Counted from the first letter of the stretch, positions 53,798 to 63,079 are shown. The stretch is 64,000 bases of DNA from Flavobacteriaceae bacterium (GCA_002707025.1 PALG01000029.1:1-64000); one strand, 5' to 3'. Numbers and translations: made by a program. Notes: generated from the sequence alone by a model not told the origin.

Positions 53798-55036
53798 ATG
53801 CTAAAATTATTTATAACAACCCTATTTTGCAGTATGGCTTGGTGCCTCACGGCCCAAGAGTCCTTACAGGTCATGTTTTATAATTTGTTGGAATTCCCAG
53901 AAGCCAACCCTCCTAACCGTGAATTCATTCTTCGGGATATCTTGAATACGTATGAACCCGATATATTCATGGTTTGTGAACTACAAAACGAAATCGCAGG
54001 CAATCTTATCCTGGACGAATCCTTAAACGATACCGAAGACCTTTATGAAAGTGCCGTCTACGTTACGAATCAATCCAGTGCGTCCAACTTGCAACAATTG
54101 TTGTATTTCCGAAAGGATAAGTTTATTCTCGAGTCGCAAGAGAATATTGTAAATGGTACCCGGGATATCAACCATTATACCCTAAAGGTACGAACGGCCA
54201 ATATCAATACCGACCCTGTATTCCTTGAAGTGTATGTAGCCCATCTTAAATCCAGCCAAGGGGGTGCCAATCAAGCAGAACGCTTGGCCATGGTACAGGA
54301 GTTTGTAACCAATACGGAAGCCCTAAGCCCTGATTCGTTTGTGATTTTTGCGGGAGATTTCAACCTGTATACCTCTACCGAACCTGCCTATATCGAATTA
54401 CTAGACCCCACTAATGCCATTCCTATGGTGGACCCTATTGACACCCCAGGATCATGGAATAACAATCTGAATTTTCAAGACATTCATACACAAAGTACTC
54501 GCGAAAGCTCGGGACCCTTTGGAGCAGGTGCTGGAGGCGGGCTCGATGATCGTTTCGACTTCATCATGCTTTCAGAAAACATGCTTACCAACCCTAAAAT
54601 GCGGTACATTCCCGACACCTATGCTGCCTACGGAAACAATGGTAACTGTTTTAACTTGAGTATCAACGATGAAAGCTGTACGGGAACGTTTCCACAAGAG
54701 ACAAGGGAGTTATTGTATCAAATGAGCGATCACCTTCCCGTTGTCCTTCAATTGGAAACCGAGGAGGAAATCGTGCTTTCCGCAGAAGAAATGACCACGG
54801 TGAACCCCTTAGTAGAAATACAGCAAAACCCCGTTTCAGAAATATTAACACTTCAAATCCCTACGGAAGGCACTTTTGATTTCGAAATTTTCGATATTTT
54901 GGGCCAAGAAATAATGGCGTTTTCTTCCGAAGGTAGGGAAAACCTGCTTGTAGATGTTTCAAAACTACCAAGTGGGGTATACTTTTTGAAGGTACAATCG
55001 CAAATCATTCATACCCTTAAATTTTTGAAACAATAA
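53798..55036 (+). CDS. Secreted endonuclease/exonuclease/phosphatase-family protein with T9SS sorting domain
   Basis: The 412-residue protein has a signal peptide (to about residue 20, LTAQ) and an EEP domain (about 22-315) with MFYNLLEF, FAGDFNLYT and the terminal SDHLPVVLQ metal/catalytic motifs. The C-terminal 75 residues (NPVSEILTLQIPTEG to HTLKFLKQ, with DILGQEI and LPSGVYFLKV) form a type A type IX secretion sorting domain. It is therefore expected at the cell surface or outside, as a DNase or phosphodiesterase. The neighbour 1 bp downstream encodes an outer-membrane fusion, suggesting a shared surface task. Confidence 0.9.
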   Translation: MLKLFITTLFCSMAWCLTAQESLQVMFYNLLEFPEANPPNREFILRDILNTYEPDIFMVCELQNEIAGNLILDESLNDTEDLYESAVYVTNQSSASNLQQLLYFRKDKFILESQENIVNGTRDINHYTLKVRTANINTDPVFLEVYVAHLKSSQGGANQAERLAMVQEFVTNTEALSPDSFVIFAGDFNLYTSTEPAYIELLDPTNAIPMVDPIDTPGSWNNNLNFQDIHTQSTRESSGPFGAGAGGGLDDRFDFIMLSENMLTNPKMRYIPDTYAAYGNNGNCFNLSINDESCTGTFPQETRELLYQMSDHLPVVLQLETEEEIVLSAEEMTTVNPLVEIQQNPVSEILTLQIPTEGTFDFEIFDILGQEIMAFSSEGRENLLVDVSKLPSGVYFLKVQSQIIHTLKFLKQ

Positions 55037-55037
55037 T

Positions 55038-57851
55038 TTGAAGAATATCCTGTGGCTTTTTTGGTTTCTATTTTGCACGCTTTCGCTTAAAGCACAGCAT
55101 ACGCTTTCGTTCGATGTATACTTAAATACCGAAACCCATACCCTTGAGATCACACAGAGCATAGTGTATGCCAATAATTCGGAAGAGCCACTAAAAGAAA
55201 TCTACCTCACCAATTGGCCCAATAGTTTCTCCAGTAAAACCACTCCCCTCGCCAAGCGGTTTGCCGAAAATTTCAATAGCTCCTTTCATTTTGAAAGAGA
55301 GGAAAACCGTGGAAGAACCCGTATTGAATCCATTACAAACGAAGAGGGACAAAAATTTCTCTGGGAACGTGGTAAAGAATTAGACCTTCTGCGAATCCCC
55401 CTGAAAGAAGTTTTGCCCCCCAATAGCAGCATCACCCTTTTGTTAAAATACCAAGTAAAAGTCCCCGATGATAAATTTACCCGCTACGGGGTAAGCAAAT
55501 ACGGTGATTATAAATTACGGTATTGGTTTATAGCCCCAGCGGTATATGATGGCGAATGGCAAGCTTACAGCAATAAAAACACGGACGACTTTTACATGCC
55601 TCCCTCGGAGTTTATCATTAATTTCAATTTTCCGAAGGAATACCAACTTTTTTCAGACCTAGACAGAGCCAGTGAAGTAACCCTTAGCAATCGGAAAGTG
55701 GTTCGGCTGGAAGGAAGTCAACGCATGAAGGCCCCTATTTACCTAGACAAAAACCTAGGTTTTAAAAGTGTGGTCACCGATCATGTTGAAGTGGTCACCG
55801 ATATTAAAGACCGAAAGGTGAATTCGGCCATCAAAGCCTTACAGATAGACCGCATCACCCGCTTCCTGGATCTTAACCTGGGTCCGTACCCCTTCAAAAA
55901 AATGCTTATAAGCGATGCCGATTACCGCAATAGCCCGGTATATGGCCTCAACCAACTTCCCGATTTTATCGATCCCTTTCCCAGCGGATTCGAAATGGAC
56001 ATGGAGTTGTTAAAAACCATTACCAGGGAATACATAGAAACCACGCTACCCCTTAACCCCCGGGAAGACCATTGGCTCATGGGTGCCTTGCAAATCCACT
56101 TATTACAAGAATATGTAGATCTGTACTATCCCGATATTAAGATTATGGGAAAGTTTAGCGATTTCTTTATCATTCGGTGGTCCCATGCCAGTGAACTGGA
56201 ATACAATGACCAATATCCTTTCCTATACCTCAATGCAGCCCGTAATAATCTACATCAGTCGCTATCTACCCCTAAGGACTCCCTATTAAAATTCAATAAG
56301 GATATTGCCAGTGATTATTATGCAGGAGCTGGTTTTCAATACCTAAAAGAATACCTTGGAAAAGATGCCCTTGAGAACGCCATTCAACAGTTTTATTCCG
56401 AAAATAAGTTGAAGCTTACCCATCCAGCAAAATTTCAGAAGGCCCTGGAAGGCCAAACCCAATTACCCGTAAATTGGTTCTTCGAAAGCTATGTAAACCA
56501 ACGGAATATCATCGATTTTAAGATCAAAGAGGTTGAGGAAGTAGGGGATTCCCTTCGGGTAACTATCAAAAACAACCGAAACAATAACATGCCGGTCGCC
56601 CTCTACGGAATTAACCGCGATAGCATTTTGTTTCAAAAATGGAGTACCCCCATCGACAGTACCGTACGACTTACCGTTCCGAAGGAAGGAATCCGGAAAT
56701 TGGCATTGAACTATGAAGGCACGATACCGGAATTTAACCGACGGAACAATTTCAAAAAGGTAAAAGGCCTTCTCAATAGACCGCTACAGTTTCGGGTATT
56801 TAAGGATATTGAAGACCCCAAATACAATCAGGTGTTTTTTATGCCTACCTTCAGTTACAACCTGTACGACGGATTTAGCATCGGTCCCAAAATGTACAAC
56901 AAAACCTTTCTCCCCAAAGGCATCCACTATCGGGTGGAACCCCAATACGGGTTCAATTCCAATAACGTGGTAGGAAGTGCTTCCATAAGCTATACCGACC
57001 AAAAATACCACAGCGACCTCTATGCGGTTCGGTATGGGGTTTCGGGAACCTACCGTTCTTACGATACCAATTTGTTCTACCAACGGTTTTCCCCTTACAT
57101 CACCCTAGCCTTTCGGGATCATGAAGACCTGCGGAAAAACAAAAAGCAATTTGTGAATCTTCGGAATGTTAGTGTCTATCGGGATAACGATCCCAACGAT
57201 CCCGACCAGGAACCTAATTACAGTGTGTACGACTTAAATTATGTCTATTCCGATAACAACCTAATTAATTACTACCGAGCGGATTTTGACTTTCAGGTGG
57301 CGAATAAATTCAGTAAAATTTCCACGGAATTGGAATACCGCAAGCTCTTTGTGAGCAATCGACAGCTGAACCTGCGCTTCTTTGCCGGACTCTTTTTGTA
57401 TAACAACACCCCAATAGAAGATAATTACTTTAGCTTTGCTTTGGATCGTCCTACAGATTACCTCTTCGACTATAATTACTACGGAAGAAGTGAAGCCCAA
57501 GGATTGTTTAGCCAACAGCTTATCATCGCAGAAGGAGGTTTTAAATCGCAATTGGAACCCGCTTTTGCCAACGAATGGATCATGACCCTAAATGCCAGTA
57601 CCAACATCTGGAAATGGATCTACGCCTATGGAGACATTGGTTTTGTGAAAAACTTAGGGAGCAACGCTAAGACCGTCTACGATACCGGCATACGGGCAAG
57701 TTTGGTCACCGATTATTTTGAAGTATACTTCCCGCTCTATTCCAACTTAGGCTGGGAACCGGGATTGGACCGTTACGATCAGAAAATCCGGTTCATCGTA
57801 ACACTGGACATTAAAACCCTCTTAGGTTTGTTTACCCGAAAATGGTATTGA
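55038..57851 (+). CDS. M1-aminopeptidase-like domain without zinc site fused to an outer-membrane barrel
   Basis: The 937-residue protein starts at a TTG 1 bp after the previous gene and has a signal peptide (LWLFWFLFCTLSLKAQ). The N-terminal half (about 20-500) resembles gluzincin M1 peptidases: an opening beta domain, LNLGPYPFKKMLISDA, and NWFFESYVNQRNIIDFKI. However, the HEXXH-type zinc site is missing; at the expected position it reads TITREYIETT, and later DHWLMGALQIHLLQEY replaces the usual W-x-x-EG helix. The C-terminal 320 residues show repeated amphipathic strands of a barrel. It is probably a binding or transport scaffold rather than a peptidase. Confidence 0.8.
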   Translation: MKNILWLFWFLFCTLSLKAQHTLSFDVYLNTETHTLEITQSIVYANNSEEPLKEIYLTNWPNSFSSKTTPLAKRFAENFNSSFHFEREENRGRTRIESITNEEGQKFLWERGKELDLLRIPLKEVLPPNSSITLLLKYQVKVPDDKFTRYGVSKYGDYKLRYWFIAPAVYDGEWQAYSNKNTDDFYMPPSEFIINFNFPKEYQLFSDLDRASEVTLSNRKVVRLEGSQRMKAPIYLDKNLGFKSVVTDHVEVVTDIKDRKVNSAIKALQIDRITRFLDLNLGPYPFKKMLISDADYRNSPVYGLNQLPDFIDPFPSGFEMDMELLKTITREYIETTLPLNPREDHWLMGALQIHLLQEYVDLYYPDIKIMGKFSDFFIIRWSHASELEYNDQYPFLYLNAARNNLHQSLSTPKDSLLKFNKDIASDYYAGAGFQYLKEYLGKDALENAIQQFYSENKLKLTHPAKFQKALEGQTQLPVNWFFESYVNQRNIIDFKIKEVEEVGDSLRVTIKNNRNNNMPVALYGINRDSILFQKWSTPIDSTVRLTVPKEGIRKLALNYEGTIPEFNRRNNFKKVKGLLNRPLQFRVFKDIEDPKYNQVFFMPTFSYNLYDGFSIGPKMYNKTFLPKGIHYRVEPQYGFNSNNVVGSASISYTDQKYHSDLYAVRYGVSGTYRSYDTNLFYQRFSPYITLAFRDHEDLRKNKKQFVNLRNVSVYRDNDPNDPDQEPNYSVYDLNYVYSDNNLINYYRADFDFQVANKFSKISTELEYRKLFVSNRQLNLRFFAGLFLYNNTPIEDNYFSFALDRPTDYLFDYNYYGRSEAQGLFSQQLIIAEGGFKSQLEPAFANEWIMTLNASTNIWKWIYAYGDIGFVKNLGSNAKTVYDTGIRASLVTDYFEVYFPLYSNLGWEPGLDRYDQKIRFIVTLDIKTLLGLFTRKWY

Positions 57852-57852
57852 T

Positions 57853-58080
57853 ATGGAACTATTGAACAATTGGAGAATCATTATTTTATTATGCCTTACC
57901 TTAGGCTTGGCTCCTTTCTTTCCCGAACCGCATCTGTGGGGAAAACTAAAATGGATAGCGGGAGGCGCCCACGGAATGCAACCTATGGATTACTTCGATT
58001 TACTATTCCACGGACTCCCATTTCTTTTACTCATTCGCATCGTTTTCAGGGAAATTCAGAAAAAAACTAAAAGAAATTAA
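57853..58080 (+). CDS. Small membrane protein, unknown function
   Basis: The 75-residue protein has two hydrophobic stretches (about 7-23 and 48-64), a Gly-Gly-Ala-His-Gly-Met turn between them and a basic tail (KKTKRN). It begins 1 bp after the barrel-fusion gene, so translation is probably coupled. Its conserved-looking loop and tight spacing support a real gene. RND/permease-type accessory roles are possible but unsupported. Confidence 0.6.
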   Translation: MELLNNWRIIILLCLTLGLAPFFPEPHLWGKLKWIAGGAHGMQPMDYFDLLFHGLPFLLLIRIVFREIQKKTKRN

Positions 58081-58122
58081 ATTTCAGCACCCTTTTTTTA
58101 AGAATTTGTTAATTATTTAGCA

Positions 58123-58153
58123 TTGCTCCGCGTGGATATTTTCGTTACTTTTG
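58123..58153 (+). promoter_or_regulatory. Promoter of the 2-oxoacid dehydrogenase gene
   Basis: A TTG (58123-58125) and the -7 box TACTTTTG (58146-58153) are separated by 20 bp, a fair Bacteroidota -33/-7 arrangement. The ATG follows 18 bp after the box. Confidence 0.6.
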
Positions 58154-58171
58154 TATCGTAAAATCCCGAAC

Positions 58172-60586
58172 ATGCAACAGAACCCTCAAGCCAATAGCGA
58201 AATTTCTTTTGAAGACTTCAAAGCGGAAGTCTTACACGATTACAGAATTGCGGTAACCAGTCGCGAATGTAGTTTGCTAGGTAGACGCGAAGTGCTAACG
58301 GGGAAAGCTAAATTCGGAATTTTTGGCGATGGAAAAGAGATTCCGCAAATTGCCTGGGCCAAAGCTTTTAAAAAAGGGGATTGGCGTAGCGGGTACTACC
58401 GCGACCAAACCTTTATGATGGCCATTGGGCAATTGAGCATCGAGCAGTTCTTTGCTGGCCTTTACGCCCACACCTCCATGGAAGCAGATCCTATGAGTGC
58501 GGGAAGACAGATGGGAGGACATTTTATGACCCACTCCTTGAATGAGGACGGCAGCTGGAAAAACCTTACGGAACAAAAAAACAGTAGTTCAGACATCTCC
58601 CCTACAGCAGGGCAAATGCCCCGATTACTGGGCTTGGCACAGGCTTCTAAAATCTTTAGGAATGTGGACGCAGTAAAAAACCACACCCAGTTTTCCATCA
58701 ATGGAAATGAAGTGGCTTGGGGAACCATTGGAAACGCCAGTACCAGTGAAGGACTATTTTGGGAAACCATCAATGCCGCAGGCGTCCTGCAAGTACCCAT
58801 GGTTATGTGTGTATGGGATGACGAATACGGAATTTCGGTACACGCCAAACACCAAACCACCAAAGAAGATATTTCGGAAATCCTTAGCGGATTCCAACGT
58901 ACCGACGAAAAAGATGGTTACGAATTGTTCAAAGTAAATGGATGGGACTACCCTGCTTTGGTAGAAACTTTCCAAAAGGCTGGAAAACTGGCCCGTGAAG
59001 AACACGTTCCGGTATTGTTGCATGTAGTAGAAGTGACCCAACCACAGGGGCATTCTACCAGCGGATCGCACGAACGATATAAAAGCCCAGAGCGTTTGCA
59101 ATGGGAAAAAGAACACGATTGCAACACAAAGATGCGGGAATGGTTAATTGCCAATAACTTTGCTACAGAAGAAGTGCTTTCCGAAATGGAGAAAAGCATC
59201 AAAAAAGAAGTTCGGGAAGGAAAGAACAAAGCTTGGGCCGCCTTTTTAGCACCGCACAAACAAGAACAGAAAGAAGCGTTAACCCTCATCGGGAATTTGG
59301 CCGAGACGAGCGCCAATAAAATCTTTATCGAAAAAATTAAAAACGAACTGGCCGAAAATAAGGAGCCGCTTCGGAAGGATATCATTTCCCGGGCCAGAAA
59401 GGCCCTAAGGTATGTGATCGGGGAAGATTCCGCAGAGAAAAAACAACTTCAGGATTGGGTAAATAACTATTTTGAGGTCATTCAACCCAAGTACAGCACG
59501 CACTTATATTCCGAGTTTCCTTCCAAAGCCACTAATGTAAAGGAAGTATTACCTACCTATAACAGTGATGCGGAAGAGGTAGACGGTCGTGTGGTACTTC
59601 GCGATAACTTCGATACTTTATTCGAAAAACACCCGGAAACCTTAGTCTTTGGGGAGGACAGTGGAACGATTGGAGATGTAAATCAAGGATTGGAAGGTTT
59701 ACAAGAGAAACACGGTGCCCTTCGGGTAAGCGATACCGGTATTCGGGAAGCTACTATTATGGGACAAGGTATTGGAATGGCCATGAGAGGCTTAAGGCCT
59801 ATTGCCGAGATTCAGTACCTGGACTATATTATGTATGCGCTACAAACCATGAGCGATGATTTAGTGACGGTGCGCTACCGAACCAACGGAAAGCAAAAAG
59901 CACCTCTTATTGTTCGAACCCGAGGCCATCGCCTTGAAGGTATTTGGCACAGTGGATCGCAAATGGGGGGCTTGATACACCTATTGAGGGGTATGTACAT
60001 TTTGGTACCCCGAAACATGGTGAAAGCTGCTGGCTTTTATAATACCCTCTTGGAAAGCGATGAACCGGCTTTGGTAGTAGAATGCTTAAACGGATACCGC
60101 TTAAAAGAAAAAATGCCGAACAACCTAGGAGCGTTCAGAACTCCCATCGGCGTAGTGGAAACCGTGAAGGAAGGAAGTGACATCACATTGGTCTCTTACG
60201 GAAGTACCTTACGTATGGTCGAGGAAGCGGCAAAAGAATTGCAACAGGTAGGTATTGACGCTGAAGTGATCGATGTGCAATCGTTGTTACCGTTAGACAT
60301 AAACCACGATATCGTAAAGAGTGTGGAAAAAACCAATCGTTTGCTGGTGATTGATGAAGATGTTCCAGGAGGGGCTTCATCGTATATCCTAGAACAGATT
60401 CTTAATGAACAGAATGCCTATCGTTACTTAGACAGCAAACCGGAAACCTTAACGGCAAAGGCGCACAGACCTGCCTATGCCAGTGATGGGGATTATTTCT
60501 CCAAACCTTCGTTAGAGGATATTTTTGAAAAAGTATATGCCATCATGCACGAGGCAAGTCCGGAAGATTATCCAAAGCTACGCTAA
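58172..60586 (+). CDS. 2-oxoacid dehydrogenase E1, alpha-beta fusion (branched-chain type)
   Basis: The 804-residue enzyme is the thiamine-diphosphate E1 component that decarboxylates branched-chain or related 2-oxoacids. The ATG at 58172 is chosen because the upstream in-frame TTG lies in the -7 box. The alpha part (about 1-420) has RSGYYRDQTFMM, the HFMTHS region and GNASTSEGLFWE. The beta part (about 470-804) has VFGEDSGTIGDVNQG, RVSDTGIREATIMGQGIG, QYLDYIMYA and the transketolase C-domain GSDITLVSYGS and IDVQSLLPLD. A fused form is common in Bacteroidota. E2/E3 genes are not adjacent. Confidence 0.93.
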   Translation: MQQNPQANSEISFEDFKAEVLHDYRIAVTSRECSLLGRREVLTGKAKFGIFGDGKEIPQIAWAKAFKKGDWRSGYYRDQTFMMAIGQLSIEQFFAGLYAHTSMEADPMSAGRQMGGHFMTHSLNEDGSWKNLTEQKNSSSDISPTAGQMPRLLGLAQASKIFRNVDAVKNHTQFSINGNEVAWGTIGNASTSEGLFWETINAAGVLQVPMVMCVWDDEYGISVHAKHQTTKEDISEILSGFQRTDEKDGYELFKVNGWDYPALVETFQKAGKLAREEHVPVLLHVVEVTQPQGHSTSGSHERYKSPERLQWEKEHDCNTKMREWLIANNFATEEVLSEMEKSIKKEVREGKNKAWAAFLAPHKQEQKEALTLIGNLAETSANKIFIEKIKNELAENKEPLRKDIISRARKALRYVIGEDSAEKKQLQDWVNNYFEVIQPKYSTHLYSEFPSKATNVKEVLPTYNSDAEEVDGRVVLRDNFDTLFEKHPETLVFGEDSGTIGDVNQGLEGLQEKHGALRVSDTGIREATIMGQGIGMAMRGLRPIAEIQYLDYIMYALQTMSDDLVTVRYRTNGKQKAPLIVRTRGHRLEGIWHSGSQMGGLIHLLRGMYILVPRNMVKAAGFYNTLLESDEPALVVECLNGYRLKEKMPNNLGAFRTPIGVVETVKEGSDITLVSYGSTLRMVEEAAKELQQVGIDAEVIDVQSLLPLDINHDIVKSVEKTNRLLVIDEDVPGGASSYILEQILNEQNAYRYLDSKPETLTAKAHRPAYASDGDYFSKPSLEDIFEKVYAIMHEASPEDYPKLR

Positions 60587-60685
60587 TTGCCACAGTAGGT
60601 AAAACGGGAAATGGGATGTTAATTAAAACACAAACCCTTTTAAACTAGGATTTTAGGTAGTATCTTTAAGTAAAACCTAAAACCT

Positions 60686-61201
60686 ATGAAAAAACTACTA
60701 CTCCTATTTGTATGCATTTCTTTTGGCCTTTCTGAAAGTTGGGCCCAGTACAATCATACCGAGACTGCCATCCCCGAAAGCGAAGTCCCAGAACTCATAA
60801 AAAAAATGCATCAGGAAAAATATCCTGGGGCTTTTGTCACTAGCTGGCAGGTAAAAACCGACAAGGTCGCAACAACCCCAAATCCCATTTATGTTGTGAA
60901 TTTTAAATTGGATGGTCGCCAAGGACACAAATCATTTTATACTGAAACCGACGGTTTCATGGCCTATATTGGCTTTATCAATCAGTATGACCTTCCTGAA
61001 CCTATTCAGGTATACGCCACGCAATACTTGGAAGACGATTACATTAAATACGGGCAAATCATTCAGCTGGAAAAGCCCTATATCTTTCTTTATCGGGTAA
61101 AAGTGAATAACAAAGGACAGCTGGAATATTTCTATTTTGACAAGTATGGCAATAAGATCGATAAAAAAAATATTGCCCCGAAAGTCTTTTCTTATATATA
61201 A
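60686..61201 (+). CDS. Secreted PepSY-like hypothetical protein
   Basis: The 171-residue protein has a signal peptide (LLLLFVCISFGLSESWAQ). The mature part (VPELIKKMHQEKYPGAFVTSW, VVNFKLDGRQGHKSFYTETDG) resembles the PepSY/DUF2874-like small beta domains of periplasmic proteins in this phylum. No catalytic motif is visible. Its stop at 61201 is only 6 bp before the promoter box of the asnB leader, so asnB transcription is at least partly separate. A TATCTTTA promoter-like box lies at 60661-60668. Confidence 0.75.
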   Translation: MKKLLLLFVCISFGLSESWAQYNHTETAIPESEVPELIKKMHQEKYPGAFVTSWQVKTDKVATTPNPIYVVNFKLDGRQGHKSFYTETDGFMAYIGFINQYDLPEPIQVYATQYLEDDYIKYGQIIQLEKPYIFLYRVKVNNKGQLEYFYFDKYGNKIDKKNIAPKVFSYI

Positions 61202-61206
61202 ATTTA

Positions 61207-61214
61207 TATATTTG
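61207..61214 (+). promoter_or_regulatory. -7 box TATATTTG for the asnB leader transcript
   Basis: The match to TAnnTTTG lies just after the previous gene's stop and 27 bp before the leader-peptide ATG. This places the start of transcription near 61221. A clear -33 element was not found. Confidence 0.55.
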
Positions 61215-61241
61215 AGAAAACACAGCGATAAATATCAAGTG

Positions 61242-61295
61242 ATGCTACAAAACCTAAATTATAATTTCAATAATAATAACAACGGAACTCCGTAG
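61242..61295 (+). CDS. Asn-rich attenuation leader peptide of asnB
   Basis: This 17-codon frame, ATG at 61242 to TAG at 61293-61295, encodes MLQNLNYNFNNNNNGTP. Eight of 17 codons are Asn, including five in a row (61269-61283). It lies between a -7 promoter box and a terminator/antiterminator pair, directly upstream of asparagine synthetase. This is the classic logic of amino-acid-biosynthesis leader peptides such as those of trp and his operons. Scarce Asn-tRNA would stall the ribosome on the Asn run. Its leading edge would then reach about 61297, leaving the antiterminator arm free. A ribosome reaching the stop codon would cover that arm instead. An Asn leader is not one I know as established, so confidence rests on the arrangement. 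Confidence 0.85.
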   Translation: MLQNLNYNFNNNNNGTP

Positions 61296-61334
61296 CAGAA
61301 ACTTGTACCCTATAAAAACCCGTCAAGTTTCCGC
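61295..61334 (+). promoter_or_regulatory. Antiterminator stem of the asnB attenuator
   Basis: GCAGAAACTTG (61295-61305) pairs with CAAGTTTCCGC (61324-61334) at 10 of 11 positions. The right arm overlaps four bases of the terminator's left arm plus its loop, so this stem and the terminator cannot coexist. A small separate hairpin, ACGGA (61282-61286) with TCCGT (61289-61293), sits at the end of the leader peptide and might act as a pause element. Confidence 0.75.
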
Positions 61335-61351
61335 TTGACGGGTTTTTTTTT
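61319..61351 (+). terminator. Rho-independent terminator of the asnB attenuator
   Basis: CCCGTCAAG (61319-61327) and CTTGACGGG (61334-61342) form a perfect 9-bp stem with a 6-nt loop, followed by nine T residues (61343-61351). It lies 29 bp before the asnB ATG, which makes little sense as a plain end of the upstream gene and good sense as an attenuator. Confidence 0.92.
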
Positions 61352-61380
61352 GAACAGAAACTAACCAAAACAATTATATT

Positions 61381-63075
61381 ATGTGCGGAATTGTATGTGC
61401 CTTCGACCTCAAGCAACCTAGTGAAGTGTTGCGCCCCCAATTACTGGAAATGTCCAAATGTTTACGTCATCGCGGTCCCGATTGGAGTGGAATCTACGAC
61501 GACCCCAAAGCCATCTTGGCCCACGAGCGACTGGCCATTGTGGACCCCACCTCGGGAAAACAGCCCTTATTTTCGGAAGACCGAAAGCTAATCTTAGCAG
61601 CCAATGGCGAAATCTATAACCACAACGAACTTCGGAAGCAGTTTGAAGGAAACTATCATTTTCAAACCAAAAGTGATTGTGAAGTGATTCTGGCGCTGTA
61701 TAAGGAAAAAGGAGCTAGCTTTTTAGATGAACTGAATGGCATCTTCGGATTTGCACTTTACGATGCAGCAAATGATGCTTACCTTATCGCCCGTGACCAC
61801 ATGGGAATCATTCCGCTCTACATGGGTTGGGATAAAGATGGTACGTTTTACGTGGCTTCGGAATTGAAAGCCCTGGAAGGGGTCTGTACCAAAATTGAAC
61901 TCTTCCCTCCCGGACATTACCTGTATAGCAAAGACGGCGAACTGAAGCGTTGGTGGACCCGTGATTGGATGGAATACGACCACGTAAAGGACAATGAAAC
62001 CTCGATTGAAGACCTACGGCAGGCTTTGGATGCTGCCGTACACCGCCAATTAATGAGTGACGTTCCCTATGGGGTGTTACTTTCCGGCGGACTCGATAGT
62101 TCGATTACTTCTGCCTTGGCCAAAAAATATGCCGATAAGCGTATTGAAAGTGGCGATGTGGAAAATGCGTGGTACCCCCGCCTCCACTCCTTTGCCATTG
62201 GGCTGGAAGGCTCACCCGATTTGGCCGCAGCGCAAAAAGTGGCCGACCATTTAGGGACCGTTCACCACGAAATCCATTTTACCATTCAGGAAGGGGTTGA
62301 TGCCTTGCGCGATGTCATTTATCATGTGGAGACCTACGACATTACCACCATCCGTGCCTCGACGCCCATGTTCCTTTTGGCCCGTGCCATCAAGGCGATG
62401 GGGATTAAAATGGTGCTTTCGGGCGAAGGAGCCGATGAGATTTTTGGAGGATACCTCTACTTCCACAAAGCACCTTCAGCAAAAGACTTCCACGAAGAAA
62501 ACGTTCGCAAGCTGGACAAACTCCACATGTACGATTGCCTAAGAGCCAACAAGAGTTTGGCTTCTTGGGGCATTGAAGGTCGTGTGCCTTTCCTGGATAA
62601 GGAATTTATGGATGTCGCCATGCGATTGAACCCCAAAGACAAGATGATCCTGGCCGGACAAAGCAGTTCTATGGATAAGCAGGCCATGGAAAAATGGGTG
62701 TTACGGGAAGCTTTTGGCGATAAGTTGCCCCAAAGCGTAGCTTGGCGACAAAAGGAACAGTTTAGTGATGGCGTGGGCTATAGCTGGATCGATACCCTAA
62801 AGGAATTAGTGAATAGCGAGGTAACCGACGAGCAATTGGCCAATGCAAAGTTTCGTTTCCCGATACAGACCCCTACCAGTAAGGAAGAGTTTTACTACCG
62901 CACCATTTTTGAAGAGCACTTCCCTAGCGATGCTGCTGCCCTAACCGTCCCTAGTGTTCCCAGTGTGGCCTGTAGTAGCGCCGTCGCATTGGAATGGGAC
63001 GAAAGCTTTAAAAACAGGAACGACCCCAGTGGACGTGCGGTTAAGAATGTCCATACCGAAGCATACGAAAAGTAA
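61381..63075 (+). CDS. asnB: Asparagine synthetase B, glutamine-hydrolysing
   Basis: AsnB makes Asn from Asp, Gln and ATP. The 564-residue protein has the N-terminal nucleophile Cys2 (MCGIVCAFD), the glutaminase motifs RHRGPDWSG, NGEIYNH and KSDCEVIL, and the synthetase PP-loop LLSGGLDSS near residue 234. GEGADEIFGGYLYFHKAP and GRVPFLDKEFM are further synthetase motifs. All are intact. Its length is close to that of E. coli AsnB (554 residues). It is preceded by the Asn-rich leader peptide and attenuator, so expression should rise when charged Asn-tRNA is scarce. A terminator follows 4 bp after the stop. Confidence 0.97.
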   Translation: MCGIVCAFDLKQPSEVLRPQLLEMSKCLRHRGPDWSGIYDDPKAILAHERLAIVDPTSGKQPLFSEDRKLILAANGEIYNHNELRKQFEGNYHFQTKSDCEVILALYKEKGASFLDELNGIFGFALYDAANDAYLIARDHMGIIPLYMGWDKDGTFYVASELKALEGVCTKIELFPPGHYLYSKDGELKRWWTRDWMEYDHVKDNETSIEDLRQALDAAVHRQLMSDVPYGVLLSGGLDSSITSALAKKYADKRIESGDVENAWYPRLHSFAIGLEGSPDLAAAQKVADHLGTVHHEIHFTIQEGVDALRDVIYHVETYDITTIRASTPMFLLARAIKAMGIKMVLSGEGADEIFGGYLYFHKAPSAKDFHEENVRKLDKLHMYDCLRANKSLASWGIEGRVPFLDKEFMDVAMRLNPKDKMILAGQSSSMDKQAMEKWVLREAFGDKLPQSVAWRQKEQFSDGVGYSWIDTLKELVNSEVTDEQLANAKFRFPIQTPTSKEEFYYRTIFEEHFPSDAAALTVPSVPSVACSSAVALEWDESFKNRNDPSGRAVKNVHTEAYEK

Positions 63076-63079
63076 TTGA

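Noticed and set aside
58123-58171. Earlier TTG start (58151) for the 2-oxoacid dehydrogenase
   Set aside because: The TTG is part of the TACTTTTG -7 box, so it cannot be within the message.
61319-61351. Simple end-of-gene terminator for the gene ending at 61201
   Set aside because: A promoter box and an Asn-rich leader frame lie between that gene and the hairpin, and an alternative stem overlaps it; attenuation explains all parts better.
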